NCBI RefSeq assembly: GCF_900103785.1
Contig: NZ_FNHE01000004.1
Coordinates: 372,001 to 436,000 of the forward strand
Length of the DNA: 64,000 nt
Origin: Geodermatophilus siccatus
GTDB lineage: Bacteria > Actinomycetota > Actinomycetes > Mycobacteriales > Geodermatophilaceae
Direction: 5' to 3'
This document shows, piece by piece, positions 40,729 through 50,155 of this stretch (the stretch's first letter is position 1; every line of letters begins with the position of its first letter). The notes under the pieces are model-generated. The model did not search any database, was not told where the DNA came from, and worked only from the letters and a program-made list of their open reading frames with translations. A program made the translations under genes and the position numbers.

Positions 40729-41475
40729 ATGACCGGCACCACATCGGAGAGCAGGCTGATACTGCCGCGCTACCTGCGCGAACCCGCCGAGAAGCGGACG
40801 CCCGTCGGTTTCCCCGACTACCGGAGCACGGCGCTGCGCGCACCGCTGCGCACCCCGGTCGACCTGCCGCACCGGCTCACCGAGGTCACCGGCCCGGTGC
40901 TCGGCGAGGACCGGGTGCTGCCCCAGGACGCCGACCTGACCCTGCGCAACGGCGGCGAGGCGATCGGCCAGCGGATCCTCGTGTACGGGCGGGTCCTCGA
41001 CAGCGACGGCCGCCCGGTGCCGGACGCGCTGGTGGAGGTGTGGCAGGCCAACGCGGCCGGTCGCTACCGCCACGTCGCCGACAACTGGCCGGCGCCGCTG
41101 GACCCGCACTTCGACGGGCTGGGCCGCGTGGTGACCGACAGCCTGGGCCGCTACGAGTTCATGACGGTCAAGCCCGGCGCCTACCCGTGGGGCAACCACC
41201 ACAACGCCTGGCGCCCCGCGCACATCCACTTCAGCCTGTTCGGCCGCGCGTTCACCCAGCGGCTGGTCACCCAGATGTACTTCCCGGACGACCCGCTGTT
41301 CGGCCAGGACCCGATCTTCAACGCCATCCCTCCCGTCGCGCGGCACCGGGCGGTCAGCCGGTACTCCCTCGAGCGCACGCAGGACAACTGGGCGCTGGCC
41401 TTCGAGTGGGACATCGTGCTGCGCGGCACGGACCAGACCCCCTTCGAGACCGACGACGACGGAGACGTGGCGTGA
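40729..41475 (+). CDS. pcaH: Protocatechuate 3,4-dioxygenase beta subunit
   Basis: 248 residues, usual length. Intradiol dioxygenase fold with the N-terminal beta-subunit signature (LPRYLREPAEKRTPVGFPDYRSTALRAP). Likely Fe(III) ligands are the Tyr in AAGRYRHVADN, the Tyr in GAYPWGNHHNAW and the two His in WRPAHIHFSLFG. With PcaG it opens protocatechuate to 3-carboxy-cis,cis-muconate. First gene of the operon pcaHGBDC, apparently leaderless. Its stop overlaps the pcaG start (GTGA). Confidence 0.96.
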   Translation: MTGTTSESRLILPRYLREPAEKRTPVGFPDYRSTALRAPLRTPVDLPHRLTEVTGPVLGEDRVLPQDADLTLRNGGEAIGQRILVYGRVLDSDGRPVPDALVEVWQANAAGRYRHVADNWPAPLDPHFDGLGRVVTDSLGRYEFMTVKPGAYPWGNHHNAWRPAHIHFSLFGRAFTQRLVTQMYFPDDPLFGQDPIFNAIPPVARHRAVSRYSLERTQDNWALAFEWDIVLRGTDQTPFETDDDGDVA

Positions 41476-42152
41476 CGACAGCCGAGGGAGCGTCGCAGTT
41501 CGTGGACCCGCTGGACGTCCCGCCGGACCCGGCCACCCCGTTCCAGCCCCGGTCCGGGCAGCGCGGCACCGGCTTCCTCACCGAGCCGTTCCGGCTGGGC
41601 ACCACCCCGAGCGCGACCGTCGGCCCCTACCTGGCCATCGGTCTGACCTGGCCGGACGGCATCTGGGCCGCGGCGGAGGGCACCGAGGGCGGGATCTGGA
41701 TCCGCGGCCGCGTGCTCGACGGCGCGGGCGACGTCGTCCCCGACGCCATGCTGGAGACCTGGCAGGCCGACCCGGACGGCCGCTTCCCGTCGCCCGAGGA
41801 CCCCCGCGGCGCCTCGACCCACCCCGGCTTCCGCGGCTACGCCCGCGCCTCGACGGTCCACCCGCCGGGGGAGTTCGGCATCTTCACGCTCAAGCCCGGC
41901 CGGGTGCCCGACGGCGAGGGCGGCCTGCAGGCGCCGCACATCGACGTCTCGGTCTTCGCCCGCGGCCTGCTCGACCGCGTCGTCACCCGCATCTACTTCG
42001 CCGACGAGGCCGCGGCCAACGCCGAGGACGTCGTCCTGCGGGGGCTGACCGAGGAGCAGCGCCGCACGCTGGTCGCGGAGCCGACCGACGACGGCTACCG
42101 CCTGGACATCCACCTGCAGGGCGAGCGGGAGACGGTGTTCTTCGCCGTATGA
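41472..42152 (+). CDS. pcaG: Protocatechuate 3,4-dioxygenase alpha subunit
   Basis: 226 residues. It shares the intradiol beta fold (IRGRVLDGAGDVVPDAMLETWQADPDGRFPSP, GIFTLKPGRVPDGEGGLQAPHIDVSVFARGL), but as expected for the alpha subunit it lacks the full iron-ligand set; its role is to complete the active site and the alpha-beta protomer. GTG 41472 overlaps the pcaH stop by four bases, and its own stop overlaps pcaB (ATGA). Tight coupling should keep subunits in equal amount. Confidence 0.95.
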   Translation: MTTAEGASQFVDPLDVPPDPATPFQPRSGQRGTGFLTEPFRLGTTPSATVGPYLAIGLTWPDGIWAAAEGTEGGIWIRGRVLDGAGDVVPDAMLETWQADPDGRFPSPEDPRGASTHPGFRGYARASTVHPPGEFGIFTLKPGRVPDGEGGLQAPHIDVSVFARGLLDRVVTRIYFADEAAANAEDVVLRGLTEEQRRTLVAEPTDDGYRLDIHLQGERETVFFAV

Positions 42153-43474
42153 CGCTGCTCTCCGGGACCTTCGCCCGCGGCGGGGCCGCGGCCGCCGTCT
42201 CCGACGACGCCTGGTTCCGGGCGCTGCTGGCCGTCGAGGCCGCGCTGGCCCGCGCCGCGGCCCGCACCGGGCTGGTGCCCGCCACCGCGGCCGACGCGGT
42301 CACCGCCGCCTGCGCGCACCCCGAGCGGCTGGACCTGGCGACCGTGGTGGCCCGGGCGGCGGACGCCGGCAACCCGGTGCCGCCGCTGGTGCGGGTGCTG
42401 CAGGACGCGGTCGGCGAGCGCGACGCCGGCGCCGTCCACGTCGGGGCGACCAGCCAGGACGTGCTCGACAGCGCGCTGCTGCTGATGGCGCGCGACGCGA
42501 TCGCCGCGGTCGACGCCGACCTGGCCGCGGCCGCGGAGACCGTCGCGGAGCTCGCCCGCACCCACCGGGACGACGTCCTGGCCGGCCGCACGCTCATGCA
42601 GCAGGCGCTGCCCACGACCTTCGGGCTCAAGGCCGCCGGCTGGCTGGCCGGGCTCGACGGCGCCCGGCTGCGGCTGGCCGAGGTGGTCGCCGCGCTGCCG
42701 GTGCAGTACGGCGGCGCCGTCGGCACGCTGGCCGCCAGCGGTGGGGCCGGCGTCGCGCTGCGGGCGGCACTGGCCGAGGAGCTGCAGCTGACGAGCACCG
42801 CCGTCCCGTGGTTCACCGTCCGGCTGCCGGTCGCCGATCTCGCCGGGGCGCTGGGTGCCGCCGCGGGCGTGGTCGCCACCGTGGCCGTCGACGTCGTGCT
42901 GCTCGCCCAGACCGAGGTGGCGGAGGTCGCCGAGGTGGGCGAGGGGCGGGGCGGGTCGTCGGCGATGCCGCACAAGCGCAACCCCGTGGCCGCCGTCTCC
43001 GCCCGGGCCTGCGCCCGCCGCGCGCCGGGGCTGGTCGCCACGCTGCTGTCGGCGATGGAGCAGGAGCACGAGCGGGCCGCCGGCGCCTGGCACAGCGAGT
43101 GGCCGACGCTCACCGAGCTGCTGACCACCGTCGGGTCGGCGGCGTCGTGGCTGGCCGAGAGCCTGCGCGGGCTGCGCCCGGACCCCGCCCGCATGGCCGC
43201 CACCGCCGCGGCCGCCGCCGAGGGTCCCCTGGCCGGCGCGCTCGCCGAGGCGCTGGCGCCCACGCTCGGCAAGGGCGCGGCGCACGACGCCGCGGCCGCG
43301 GCGGTCCGCGAGGCCCGCGACAGCGGCCGGCCGCTGGCAGAGGTCGTCGCCACCCGGACCGACGTCGACGTGCGTGCGGTGCTCGCCGCCGGTAGACCCG
43401 ACGTCGGCGAGGCCGGCGCCCAGGTGGACGCCGCGCTCGCCGAGCACGCCGCACTCACGGAGGGACGCCCATGA
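42149..43474 (+). CDS. pcaB: 3-Carboxy-cis,cis-muconate cycloisomerase
   Basis: 441 residues of the fumarase/aspartase superfamily. Conserved regions are VHVGATSQDVLDSALLLM, LAGRTLMQQALPTTFGLKAAGW and the signature GSSAMPHKRNPVAAVSARA, here carrying the catalytic loop. It converts 3-carboxymuconate to 4-carboxymuconolactone. The ATG overlaps the pcaG stop (ATGA). The C-terminus ends in an Ala-rich helical tail; length is typical. Confidence 0.95.
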   Translation: MTLLSGTFARGGAAAAVSDDAWFRALLAVEAALARAAARTGLVPATAADAVTAACAHPERLDLATVVARAADAGNPVPPLVRVLQDAVGERDAGAVHVGATSQDVLDSALLLMARDAIAAVDADLAAAAETVAELARTHRDDVLAGRTLMQQALPTTFGLKAAGWLAGLDGARLRLAEVVAALPVQYGGAVGTLAASGGAGVALRAALAEELQLTSTAVPWFTVRLPVADLAGALGAAAGVVATVAVDVVLLAQTEVAEVAEVGEGRGGSSAMPHKRNPVAAVSARACARRAPGLVATLLSAMEQEHERAAGAWHSEWPTLTELLTTVGSAASWLAESLRGLRPDPARMAATAAAAAEGPLAGALAEALAPTLGKGAAHDAAAAAVREARDSGRPLAEVVATRTDVDVRAVLAAGRPDVGEAGAQVDAALAEHAALTEGRP

Positions 43475-44250
43475 CAGCCGTCGAGGTCTCGTACACCGAG
43501 GACGGGCCGGCCGACGCGCCGGTCGTCGTCCTGTCCAACTCGCTCGGGGCCACCCGCGGCATGTGGGACCCGCAGGTGCCCGCGCTGGCCGAGCGCTACC
43601 GGGTGGTCAGCTACGACACCCGCGGCCACGGCGACTCGCCGTCCCCCGCCGGGCCCTGGTCCCTCGACGACCTGGTGGACGACGTCGTCGCGCTGCTCGA
43701 CCGGCTCGGCGTGCAGCGGGCCCACGTCGCCGGGCTGTCCCTGGGCGGGATGACGGCGCTGCGGCTGGCCGCCCGCGAGCCCGCACGGGTGGACCGGCTC
43801 GTCGCGCTGGCCACGTCGGCCAAGCCCGACCCGCAGGGCTTCCTCGACCGGGCCGCGGCGGCCCGCTCCGGCGGGACCGCGCCGCTGGCGCCGACGGTGG
43901 TGAGCCGGTGGCTGACGCCGGCGTACGCCGCTGAGCACCCGGACCTGGTGGCGCGGCTCGAGGCGATGATCGTCAGCGCCGACGACGAGGGCTACGCGCT
44001 GTGCTGCGAGGTGGTGGCGGCGGTGGACCTGCGCGAGGACCTGGGGCGGATCACCGCCCCGACGCTGGTCGTGTCGGGCGCCGAGGACCCCGCGCTGCCG
44101 CCGCCGCACCAGCAGGCGATCGCCGAGGGCATCGCCGGCGCCTCCCTGGTGTCGGTGAGCCCGGGCGCGCACCTGCCCAACCTCGAGCAGCCGCTGGAGG
44201 TCACCGGTGCGCTCCTGGCGCACCTCGACGCGGCGGGCGGGCACGCATGA
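43471..44250 (+). CDS. pcaD: 3-Oxoadipate enol-lactonase
   Basis: 259 residues, alpha/beta hydrolase. VVVLSNSLGATRGMWDPQVPAL is the family start; the nucleophile elbow is AHVAGLSLGGMTALRLA; the acid and His are in LVVSGAEDPALPPPHQQAIA and SPGAHLPNLEQP. It hydrolyses 3-oxoadipate enol-lactone to 3-oxoadipate. Starts by ATGA overlap with pcaB and ends by ATGA overlap with pcaC. In many actinobacteria PcaD and PcaC are fused as PcaL; here they are separate but coupled. Confidence 0.94.
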   Translation: MTAVEVSYTEDGPADAPVVVLSNSLGATRGMWDPQVPALAERYRVVSYDTRGHGDSPSPAGPWSLDDLVDDVVALLDRLGVQRAHVAGLSLGGMTALRLAAREPARVDRLVALATSAKPDPQGFLDRAAAARSGGTAPLAPTVVSRWLTPAYAAEHPDLVARLEAMIVSADDEGYALCCEVVAAVDLREDLGRITAPTLVVSGAEDPALPPPHQQAIAEGIAGASLVSVSPGAHLPNLEQPLEVTGALLAHLDAAGGHA

Positions 44251-44681
44251 GCGAGCTCCCCGACACCGACGACGCCCGCCGGGCTCTGCCTCCCAGCACG
44301 GACGACGAGCGCCGTGCTGCCGGCATGCGCACCCGGCGCGAGGTGCTCGGCGACGCCTGGGTGGACCGCGCGGTGTCCGGCACGACGCCGTTCACCGCCG
44401 ACTTCCAGGACTTCATCACCCGGGTGGCCTGGGGCGACATCTGGCAGCGACCCGGCCTGTCCCGCCGCGACCGCAGCCTGATGACGCTGTCGATCACCAT
44501 CGCGCTGCGCCACTGGGACGAGTTCGCGCTGCACGTGCGGGCGGCGAAGAACAACGGCCTGTCCGACGAGGAGATCGCCGAGGTCGTCCAGCACGCCGCC
44601 GTCTACGCCGGCGTGCCCGCGGCCAACCACGCGTTCAAGGTCGCCGCGCCGATCCTCGAGGAGCTGCGCGGCGGGGAGTGA
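44247..44681 (+). CDS. pcaC: 4-Carboxymuconolactone decarboxylase
   Basis: 144 residues of the AhpD-like carboxymuconolactone decarboxylase family: GMRTRREVLGDAWVDRAVS, FQDFITRVAWGDIWQRPGLSRRDRSLMTLSITIALRHWDEFALHVRAA, NGLSDEEIAEVVQHAAVYAGVPAANHAFKVA, with the catalytic His in RHWDEFALH. It makes 3-oxoadipate enol-lactone. Last gene of the operon; followed by a long hairpin at 44705. Genes for the last two pathway steps (CoA transferase, thiolase) are not in this window. Confidence 0.95.
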   Translation: MSELPDTDDARRALPPSTDDERRAAGMRTRREVLGDAWVDRAVSGTTPFTADFQDFITRVAWGDIWQRPGLSRRDRSLMTLSITIALRHWDEFALHVRAAKNNGLSDEEIAEVVQHAAVYAGVPAANHAFKVAAPILEELRGGE

Positions 44682-44704
44682 CCGTCCCGCGGCCGGCCCC
44701 CGGT

Positions 44705-44764
44705 GCGAGATCTGCACACTGGCGGCCTTCGAGCCCTCGAAGGCCGCCAGCGTGCAGATCTCGC
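44705..44764. terminator. 60-nt near-perfect bidirectional hairpin
   Basis: Arms of 29 bases (44705-44733 and 44736-44764) with a two-base loop and a single mismatch; the left arm begins GCGAGATCTGCACACTGGCG and the tip is TTCGAG/CTCGAA. It separates the convergent pcaC and pgi genes, so it probably terminates both transcripts. The near-zero loop means it could also extrude as a DNA cruciform. Confidence 0.75.
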
Positions 44765-44793
44765 GGGGGGACGGGTCGGGGCAGGGGCCTTCT

Positions 44794-46440
44794 TCAGGCC
44801 GGCCGGCCGCGGCCCTCCCGCAGCAGCCGGACCAGCGCGTTGGTGGACGAGTCCGAGTCGTACTCCGGCGCGGACTCGCTCTGCAGCTTCGGCGCGAGCT
44901 GGTTGGCCATGACCTTGCCCAGCTCCACGCCCCACTGGTCGAACGAGTTGATGCCCCAGACGACGCCCTGGGTGAAGACCCGGTGCTCGTAGGCGGCGAC
45001 CAGCTGCCCGAGCACCGACGGCGTCAGCTTCGGCGCCACGATCGCGTTGGAGGGGTGGTTGCCCGGCATGACCTTGTGCGGGACGACGTCCGGCGCCGTC
45101 CCCTCGGCGGCGACCTCCTCGGCCGTGCGGCCGAAGGCCAGCGCGCGCGGCTGGGCCAGGAAGTTGGCCAGGAACAGGTCGTGCATGCCGTCGAGGTCCC
45201 TGTCGTGGGCGAGATCGCTGGGCTGGGCGAAGGCGAGGAAGTCGGCCGGCACCAGCACCGTGCCCTGGTGCAGCAGCTGGTAGAAGGCGTGCTGGCCGTT
45301 GGTGCCCGGCTCGCCCCACACGATCTCCCCGGTGGCGACGTCGACCGGTGAGCCGTCGAGGGTGACCGACTTGCCGTTGGACTCCATGCACAGCTGCTGC
45401 AGGTAGGCGGGGAAGCGCGCCAGGTACTGCGAGTAGGGGAGCACCGCCTGGCTCTGCGCCCCGAAGAAGTCGACGTACCAGACCGAGATCAGGCCGAGCA
45501 GGGCCGGCAGGTTCTCCTCGTACGGCGCGGTGCGGAAGTGCTCGTCGACGGTGTGGAAGCCGTCGAGCATCTCCCGGTACTGCTCCGGCCCGATCGCCAC
45601 CATGAGCGAGAGGCCGATCGCCGAGGTGAACGAGTACCGGCCGCCGACCCAGTCCCAGAAGCCGAACATGTTGGCGGTGTCGATGCCGAACTCCGCGACC
45701 TTCTCGGCGTTGGTGGAGACGGCGACGAAGTGCTGGGCGACGGCCTTCTCGTCGCCGCCGAGGCCCTCGACCAGCCAGCGGCGGGCCTCCTTGGCGTTGG
45801 TCAGCGTCTCCTGGGTGGTGAAGGTCTTCGACGCGACGATGAACAGCGTGGTGGCCGGGTCCAGGTCGCGGGTCGCCTCGGCCAGGTCGGTCGGGTCGAT
45901 GTTGGAGACGAACCGGAAGGTCAGCGACCGGTCGGAGTGGTCGCGCAGCGCCAGGTAGGCCATGGCGGGGCCGAGGTCCGAGCCACCGATGCCGATGTTC
46001 ACCACGGCCCGGATCCGCTCCCCGGTGTGCCCGGTCCACGCCCCGCTGCGGACCCGGTCGGCGAAGTCGGCCATCCGGCCGAGGACCTCGTGCACCTCGG
46101 CGTTGACGTCGTGCCCGTCGACGACGAGGCCGCGGGCAGCGGGGTCGCGCAGCGCCACGTGCAGGACGGCGCGGTCCTCGGTGGCGTTGATGTGCTCACC
46201 GCGGAACATCGCCTCGGTGCGCTCGCGCAGGCCCACCCGCTCGGCCAGCGCCGCGAGCAGCCGCACCGTCTCGCGGGTCAGTCGGTTCTTGGAGTAGTCG
46301 AGGTACAGGTCGCCGGCGGTGACGACCAGCTCGGTGCCCCGCTGCGGGTCCTCGGCGAACAGGTCGCGCAGGTGCCGGTCGCGCACCGCGCGGTGGTGCT
46401 CGGCCAGCGCCTGCCACTCCGCGCTGTCGCTGATGCCCAT
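44794..46440 (-). CDS. pgi: Glucose-6-phosphate isomerase
   Basis: 548 residues, the usual bacterial length. Motifs: [52 protein letters not shown], the PROSITE-type signatures [14 protein letters not shown] and [14 protein letters not shown], and [11 protein letters not shown]. It interconverts glucose-6-phosphate and fructose-6-phosphate in the cytoplasm. ATG 46440 follows GGGAGGGG by five bases; the longer open frame to 46878 would overlap the divergent aldehyde dehydrogenase. Monocistronic. Confidence 0.96.
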   Translation of the reverse strand: MGISDSAEWQALAEHHRAVRDRHLRDLFAEDPQRGTELVVTAGDLYLDYSKNRLTRETVRLLAALAERVGLRERTEAMFRGEHINATEDRAVLHVALRDPAARGLVVDGHDVNAEVHEVLGRMADFADRVRSGAWTGHTGERIRAVVNIGIGGSDLGPAMAYLALRDHSDRSLTFRFVSNIDPTDLAEATRDLDPATTLFIVASKTFTTQETLTNAKEARRWLVEGLGGDEKAVAQHFVAVSTNAEKVAEFGIDTANMFGFWDWVGGRYSFTSAIGLSLMVAIGPEQYREMLDGFHTVDEHFRTAPYEENLPALLGLISVWYVDFFGAQSQAVLPYSQYLARFPAYLQQLCMESNGKSVTLDGSPVDVATGEIVWGEPGTNGQHAFYQLLHQGTVLVPADFLAFAQPSDLAHDRDLDGMHDLFLANFLAQPRALAFGRTAEEVAAEGTAPDVVPHKVMPGNHPSNAIVAPKLTPSVLGQLVAAYEHRVFTQGVVWGINSFDQWGVELGKVMANQLAPKLQSESAPEYDSDSSTNALVRLLREGRGRPA

Positions 46441-46549
46441 GGACCCCTCCCGTTCCCGGCCGACGGATCGGCTGCCGTGCCTCCTACCCTGCCGGGAGGC
46501 GAGCCGCGGGGCGACCCCAGGCCCCGCCCGCCCCGACGAGAGGACAGGC

Positions 46550-48010
46550 ATGGCACTGCTGGACGACGGCGCGTGGCACGGGAAGGTCTGGACCGGTGCG
46601 TGGACCGACGGGTCGGGCGGCACGTACGACGTGGTCGAGCCCGCGACCGGGGACGTCGTCGGCGCGGTCGGGCGGGCCACCCCGGAGGACGTCGCCGCCG
46701 CGGCGGACCGGGCCGCCGAGGCCCAGCGGGCGTGGGCGGCCCTGCCGTTCGAGGACCGGGCGCGGGTGCTGCGCCGCGCCGGTGAGGTGCTCGAGGGCTC
46801 CGCCGACGAGATCAAGGGCTGGCTGGCCCGGGAGACCGGCGCCATCCAGCCCTTCGGCGACTTCCAGGTGCACACCACCGCCGCGGAGTGCTACGAGGCC
46901 GCAGGCTTGCCCAGCCACCCGTACGGCGAGCTGCTGCGCACCGGGGCGCCGCGGCTGTCCTTCGCCCGCCGGGTGCCGGCCGGCGTGGTCGGCGTCATCG
47001 CGCCGTTCAACGTGCCGACCATCCTGGCGATCCGGGCGATCGCCCCGGCGCTGGCGCTGGGCAACGCCGTCGTCCTCAAGCCCGACCCGCGCACCGCGGT
47101 CTCGGGTGGTGTGCTCTTCGCCCGCGTCTTCGAGGAGGCCGGCCTGCCGGCCGGCGTGCTCCAGGTGCTGCCCGGCGGTGCGGACGTCGGCGAGGCGCTG
47201 GTGACCGCCCCGCCGGTGCGGGTCATCGCGTTCACCGGCTCGACCAGGGCCGGTCGCGCGGTCGGCGCGCTGGCCGGTCAGCACCTCAAGCGCGCGCACC
47301 TGGAGCTCGGCGGCAACTCCGCGCTCATCGTGCTGCCCGACGTCGACGTGACCGCGGCGGCCTCGGTGGGTGCCTGGGGCACGTTCGCGCACCAGGGGCA
47401 GATCTGCATGGCCACCAGCCGGCACCTGGTGCACGAGTCGATCGCCGAGGAGTACACCGCCGTCCTCACCGAGAAGGTCGAGAAGCTGCCCGTCGGCGAC
47501 CCGTTCCGCGAGGAGGTGGCGCTGGGCCCGCTGATCGACGCCGGCCAGCGCGACCGCGTGCACGGCCTGGTGACGAGCAGCGTCGAGGGCGGGGCGACGC
47601 TGCGCACCGGCGGCACCTTCGAGGGGCTGTTGTACCGGCCCACCGTGCTCGGGGACGTCCCGGTCGAGGCGCCCGCCTACCGGGAGGAGATCTTCGGCCC
47701 GGTCGCCCCGGTGACCCCCTTCTCCAGCCTCGACCAGGTGGTGGAGCTGGCCCGCGGCACCGAGTACGGGCTGTCCCTGGGCATCCTCACCCGCGACGTC
47801 TACGCCGGCCTCCAGCTGGCCGAGCGGATCCCGTCGGGCCTGGTGCACATCAACGACCAGACGGTCAACGACGAGGCCGTGGCCCCGTTCGGCGGCGTCG
47901 GGGCGTCGGGCACCGGTTCCCGGCACGGCGGACCCCAGGCCAACATCGAGGCGTTCACCGAGACCCAGTGGGTCACCCTGCGCGGCGACCTGCCCGCCTA
48001 CCCCTTCTGA
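46550..48010 (+). CDS. Aldehyde dehydrogenase, benzaldehyde-dehydrogenase-like
   Basis: 486 residues. NAD-binding and catalytic features: [36 protein letters not shown], the [15 protein letters not shown] loop, catalytic Glu in [12 protein letters not shown], catalytic Cys in [13 protein letters not shown], and [10 protein letters not shown]. The overall pattern ([35 protein letters not shown]) is close to aryl aldehyde dehydrogenases, which would fit an organism using aromatics through the nearby pca pathway, although the link is inference. ATG 46550 has GAGAGGACA upstream. The 3' end overlaps the convergent nitronate-monooxygenase gene by 13 bp. Confidence 0.88.
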   Translation: MALLDDGAWHGKVWTGAWTDGSGGTYDVVEPATGDVVGAVGRATPEDVAAAADRAAEAQRAWAALPFEDRARVLRRAGEVLEGSADEIKGWLARETGAIQPFGDFQVHTTAAECYEAAGLPSHPYGELLRTGAPRLSFARRVPAGVVGVIAPFNVPTILAIRAIAPALALGNAVVLKPDPRTAVSGGVLFARVFEEAGLPAGVLQVLPGGADVGEALVTAPPVRVIAFTGSTRAGRAVGALAGQHLKRAHLELGGNSALIVLPDVDVTAAASVGAWGTFAHQGQICMATSRHLVHESIAEEYTAVLTEKVEKLPVGDPFREEVALGPLIDAGQRDRVHGLVTSSVEGGATLRTGGTFEGLLYRPTVLGDVPVEAPAYREEIFGPVAPVTPFSSLDQVVELARGTEYGLSLGILTRDVYAGLQLAERIPSGLVHINDQTVNDEAVAPFGGVGASGTGSRHGGPQANIEAFTETQWVTLRGDLPAYPF

Positions 48011-48963
48011 CGTCCCGTCAGGATGCGCTCCGCCTGCGCGGCCATGTCCCGCACGACGTCGCCGGCGTCCTCGATCGCGTGGACCTGCCCGACCGCCTCG
48101 CCGACGATCATGTTGGCGTGGTCGAGGTCGTCGGCCTCGACGGCGTGCCGGAACTCCGCGCGCGCGTCGTCGAGGTGCTCGACCAGTTCGGTCTCGGAGC
48201 CGTGCCAGCGGACCACGAAGTCGTTGGCGAGGACGCGGCCGGTGTAGACGGGAGGCCAGTCCTTGCCGCGGACGATGTCGTAGACGCTGGTGCGCCGGGT
48301 GGCGTCGCCGGTGGTGGCGAGGGCCCGTGCGTGGGCGGCTCGGGAGACGGCGGCCTGGCGTGTCGCCCAGAAGCGGGTGCCGGCCACGACCCCGTCGGCG
48401 CCCAGCGCCAACGCCGCTGCGACGCTGCGGCCGTCGGCGATGCCGCCGGCGGCCAGGAGCAGCACCTCCGGGCGCTGCTCGGCGATGAGGTCGGCGGCCT
48501 CGGGCACGAGCGTGAAGGTCGACCGCGTGCCCGTGCCGTGGCCACCGGCCTCGCCGCCCTGCACGCAGACCACATCGGCGCCGACCTGCAGCGCCTCCTC
48601 GACCCCGGCCCGGTCGTGGACCTGGCAGATGAGCGGGACGCCGGCTCGGTGGATCCGCTCGACGTAGGGGCCGGCGTCCCCGAAGGACAGGAAGACGGCG
48701 GCCGGCTCGTGCGACAGCGCGATGTCGACGAGGCCGGCGTCGATGCTCCAGGTGATGAAGCCGCACCCGACGCGGGTGCCCGCGGCCGCCGAGACCTCTC
48801 GGCGCAGCCAGTCCGGGTCCCCGTAGCCGCCGCCGATGAGCCCGAGGCCCCCGGCTCGGCTCACCGCGGTGGCGAGCTGCGCGGTGGAGACGACGTCCAT
48901 CGGTGCGGAGACGATGGGGTGCTCGATCCCGAAGCGCTCGGTGAAGCGGGTGTGCAGGGTCAT
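47998..48963 (-). CDS. Nitronate monooxygenase family protein (first)
   Basis: 321 residues, FMN TIM barrel. FGIEHPIVSAPMDVVSTAQLATAVSRAGGLGLIGGGY is the family N-terminus, VVCVQGGEAGGHGTG is the phosphate/His loop (catalytic-type His in GGHGTG), and LLLAAGGIADGRSVAAALALGADGVVAGTRFWAT the second phosphate loop. Known members oxidise nitronates or act as enoyl reductase-like enzymes. It follows the second homologue (49003-50037) with a 39-bp gap, so the two probably form an operon controlled by the divergent LysR. Confidence 0.87.
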   Translation of the reverse strand: MTLHTRFTERFGIEHPIVSAPMDVVSTAQLATAVSRAGGLGLIGGGYGDPDWLRREVSAAAGTRVGCGFITWSIDAGLVDIALSHEPAAVFLSFGDAGPYVERIHRAGVPLICQVHDRAGVEEALQVGADVVCVQGGEAGGHGTGTRSTFTLVPEAADLIAEQRPEVLLLAAGGIADGRSVAAALALGADGVVAGTRFWATRQAAVSRAAHARALATTGDATRRTSVYDIVRGKDWPPVYTGRVLANDFVVRWHGSETELVEHLDDARAEFRHAVEADDLDHANMIVGEAVGQVHAIEDAGDVVRDMAAQAERILTGRQKG

Positions 48964-49002
48964 CGCGTCTCCTCTGTCGGGCGGGCGGTGTGGTCGGAGC
49001 GG

Positions 49003-50037
49003 TCAGAGGAACTCGGCGAGCCGGTCGACGACGGCGCGCGCGGGTCCGGTGGTGGCGGAGCGGAAGCCGGTGCCCGCCCACAGGTGCAGACCGTGCGGGT
49101 CCCCGGCGGCAGCCGCGGCCTGCCGGAGCGCGCGGGTGAGGTGGTGGACGGCCGGGTAGCCGGCCGGGCCGGTGGCGCTGTAGCGGTCGGCGAACCGGTT
49201 GCGCAGGGAGCGCGCCGGGCGGCCGGTGAACGCGCGGGTGATGACGGTGTCGGGGAACTGCGGATCGGCCAGCGCGTCCTTGTGGGTACGGGAGGCGCCG
49301 CTCTCGTCGGTGCGCAGCAGCAGGGTGCCGACGGCGACGGCCGACGCACCGGCGGCGAGCAGCTCTGCCACGGCCCGTGGGCCGTCGACGCCGCCGGCGG
49401 CGATGACCGGGAGCCCGGTCGTCGCGACGACGCCCCGGGTGAGTTCCGCGGTCGGCGTCTCGGTGATCGGCCGGAGGGGGTCGTGGGTGCCGGAGTGCCC
49501 GCCGGCGCTGCTGCCCTGCACCACCAGCGCGTCGGCGCCGACGTCGGCGGCCGCCTGGGCCTCCTCCACCGTGGTGACGGTCACCAGCACCTGGCTGCCA
49601 GCACGGCGCAGCGCGGCGACCTCGGCCGGCCGGGGCAGGCCGAACGTCACCGACACCACCGGCACCGGATCGGCCAGCAGCAGGTCGAGCTTGTCGGCCC
49701 ACTGGTCGTCGTCGTGGACCGGCGTGGCCTGGGAGAGGTCGAGGCCGTAGCGCTCGGCCTCCGGTTGCAGCTCGCGGGCGTACCGGCGGAGGTCGGCGTC
49801 GTCGATCTCGGTGGTGCCGGGCGCGAACAGGTTCACCCCGAACGCCGCGCCGGTGCGGCGCACCTCGGCGATCTCGGCGGCCAGCGCCTCGGGGGTCTTG
49901 TAGCCGCCGGCGAGGAAGGCGAACGCGCCGGCCTCGGCGACCGCGGCGGCCAGCCTCGGCGTGGTGGCGCCGCCGGCCATCGGTGCGGCGGCCAGCGGCA
50001 GCGGGCTGCCCAGCGGTTCGGGTGCGGTGCGTGCCAT
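49003..50037 (-). CDS. Nitronate monooxygenase family protein (second)
   Basis: 344 residues. PLPLAAAPMAGGATTPRLAAAVAEAGAFAFLAGGYKTPEAL, FGVNLFAPGTTEIDDADLRRYARELQPEA, VVQGSSAGGHSGTHDP (with the His loop), VIAAGGVDGPRAVAELLAAGASAVAVGTLLLRTDESG and HKDAL. This is the class I nitronate monooxygenase type that detoxifies propionate-3-nitronate. ATG 50037 has GGAGAGG upstream. It starts 118 bp from the divergent LysR gene, which is the likely regulator. Confidence 0.88.
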   Translation of the reverse strand: MARTAPEPLGSPLPLAAAPMAGGATTPRLAAAVAEAGAFAFLAGGYKTPEALAAEIAEVRRTGAAFGVNLFAPGTTEIDDADLRRYARELQPEAERYGLDLSQATPVHDDDQWADKLDLLLADPVPVVSVTFGLPRPAEVAALRRAGSQVLVTVTTVEEAQAAADVGADALVVQGSSAGGHSGTHDPLRPITETPTAELTRGVVATTGLPVIAAGGVDGPRAVAELLAAGASAVAVGTLLLRTDESGASRTHKDALADPQFPDTVITRAFTGRPARSLRNRFADRYSATGPAGYPAVHHLTRALRQAAAAAGDPHGLHLWAGTGFRSATTGPARAVVDRLAEFL

Positions 50038-50155
50038 CAGCGCCTCTCCAGCGTCCGGCGTGGTCAGCGGGTCTCGCGGCGAGCCCGACGACGACGCTAG
50101 GCAGTGGGTGCCGCCGCCGGAAATGCCGCTGCGACCGCGCCTATGCTCCGCAGGC

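Noticed and set aside
46484-50100. Open frames of more than 1000 codons on both strands across 46.5-50.1 kb
   Set aside because: They are shadows of the pgi, aldehyde dehydrogenase and nitronate-monooxygenase genes in GC-rich sequence; their translations are Arg/Gly/Ala low complexity with no motif.
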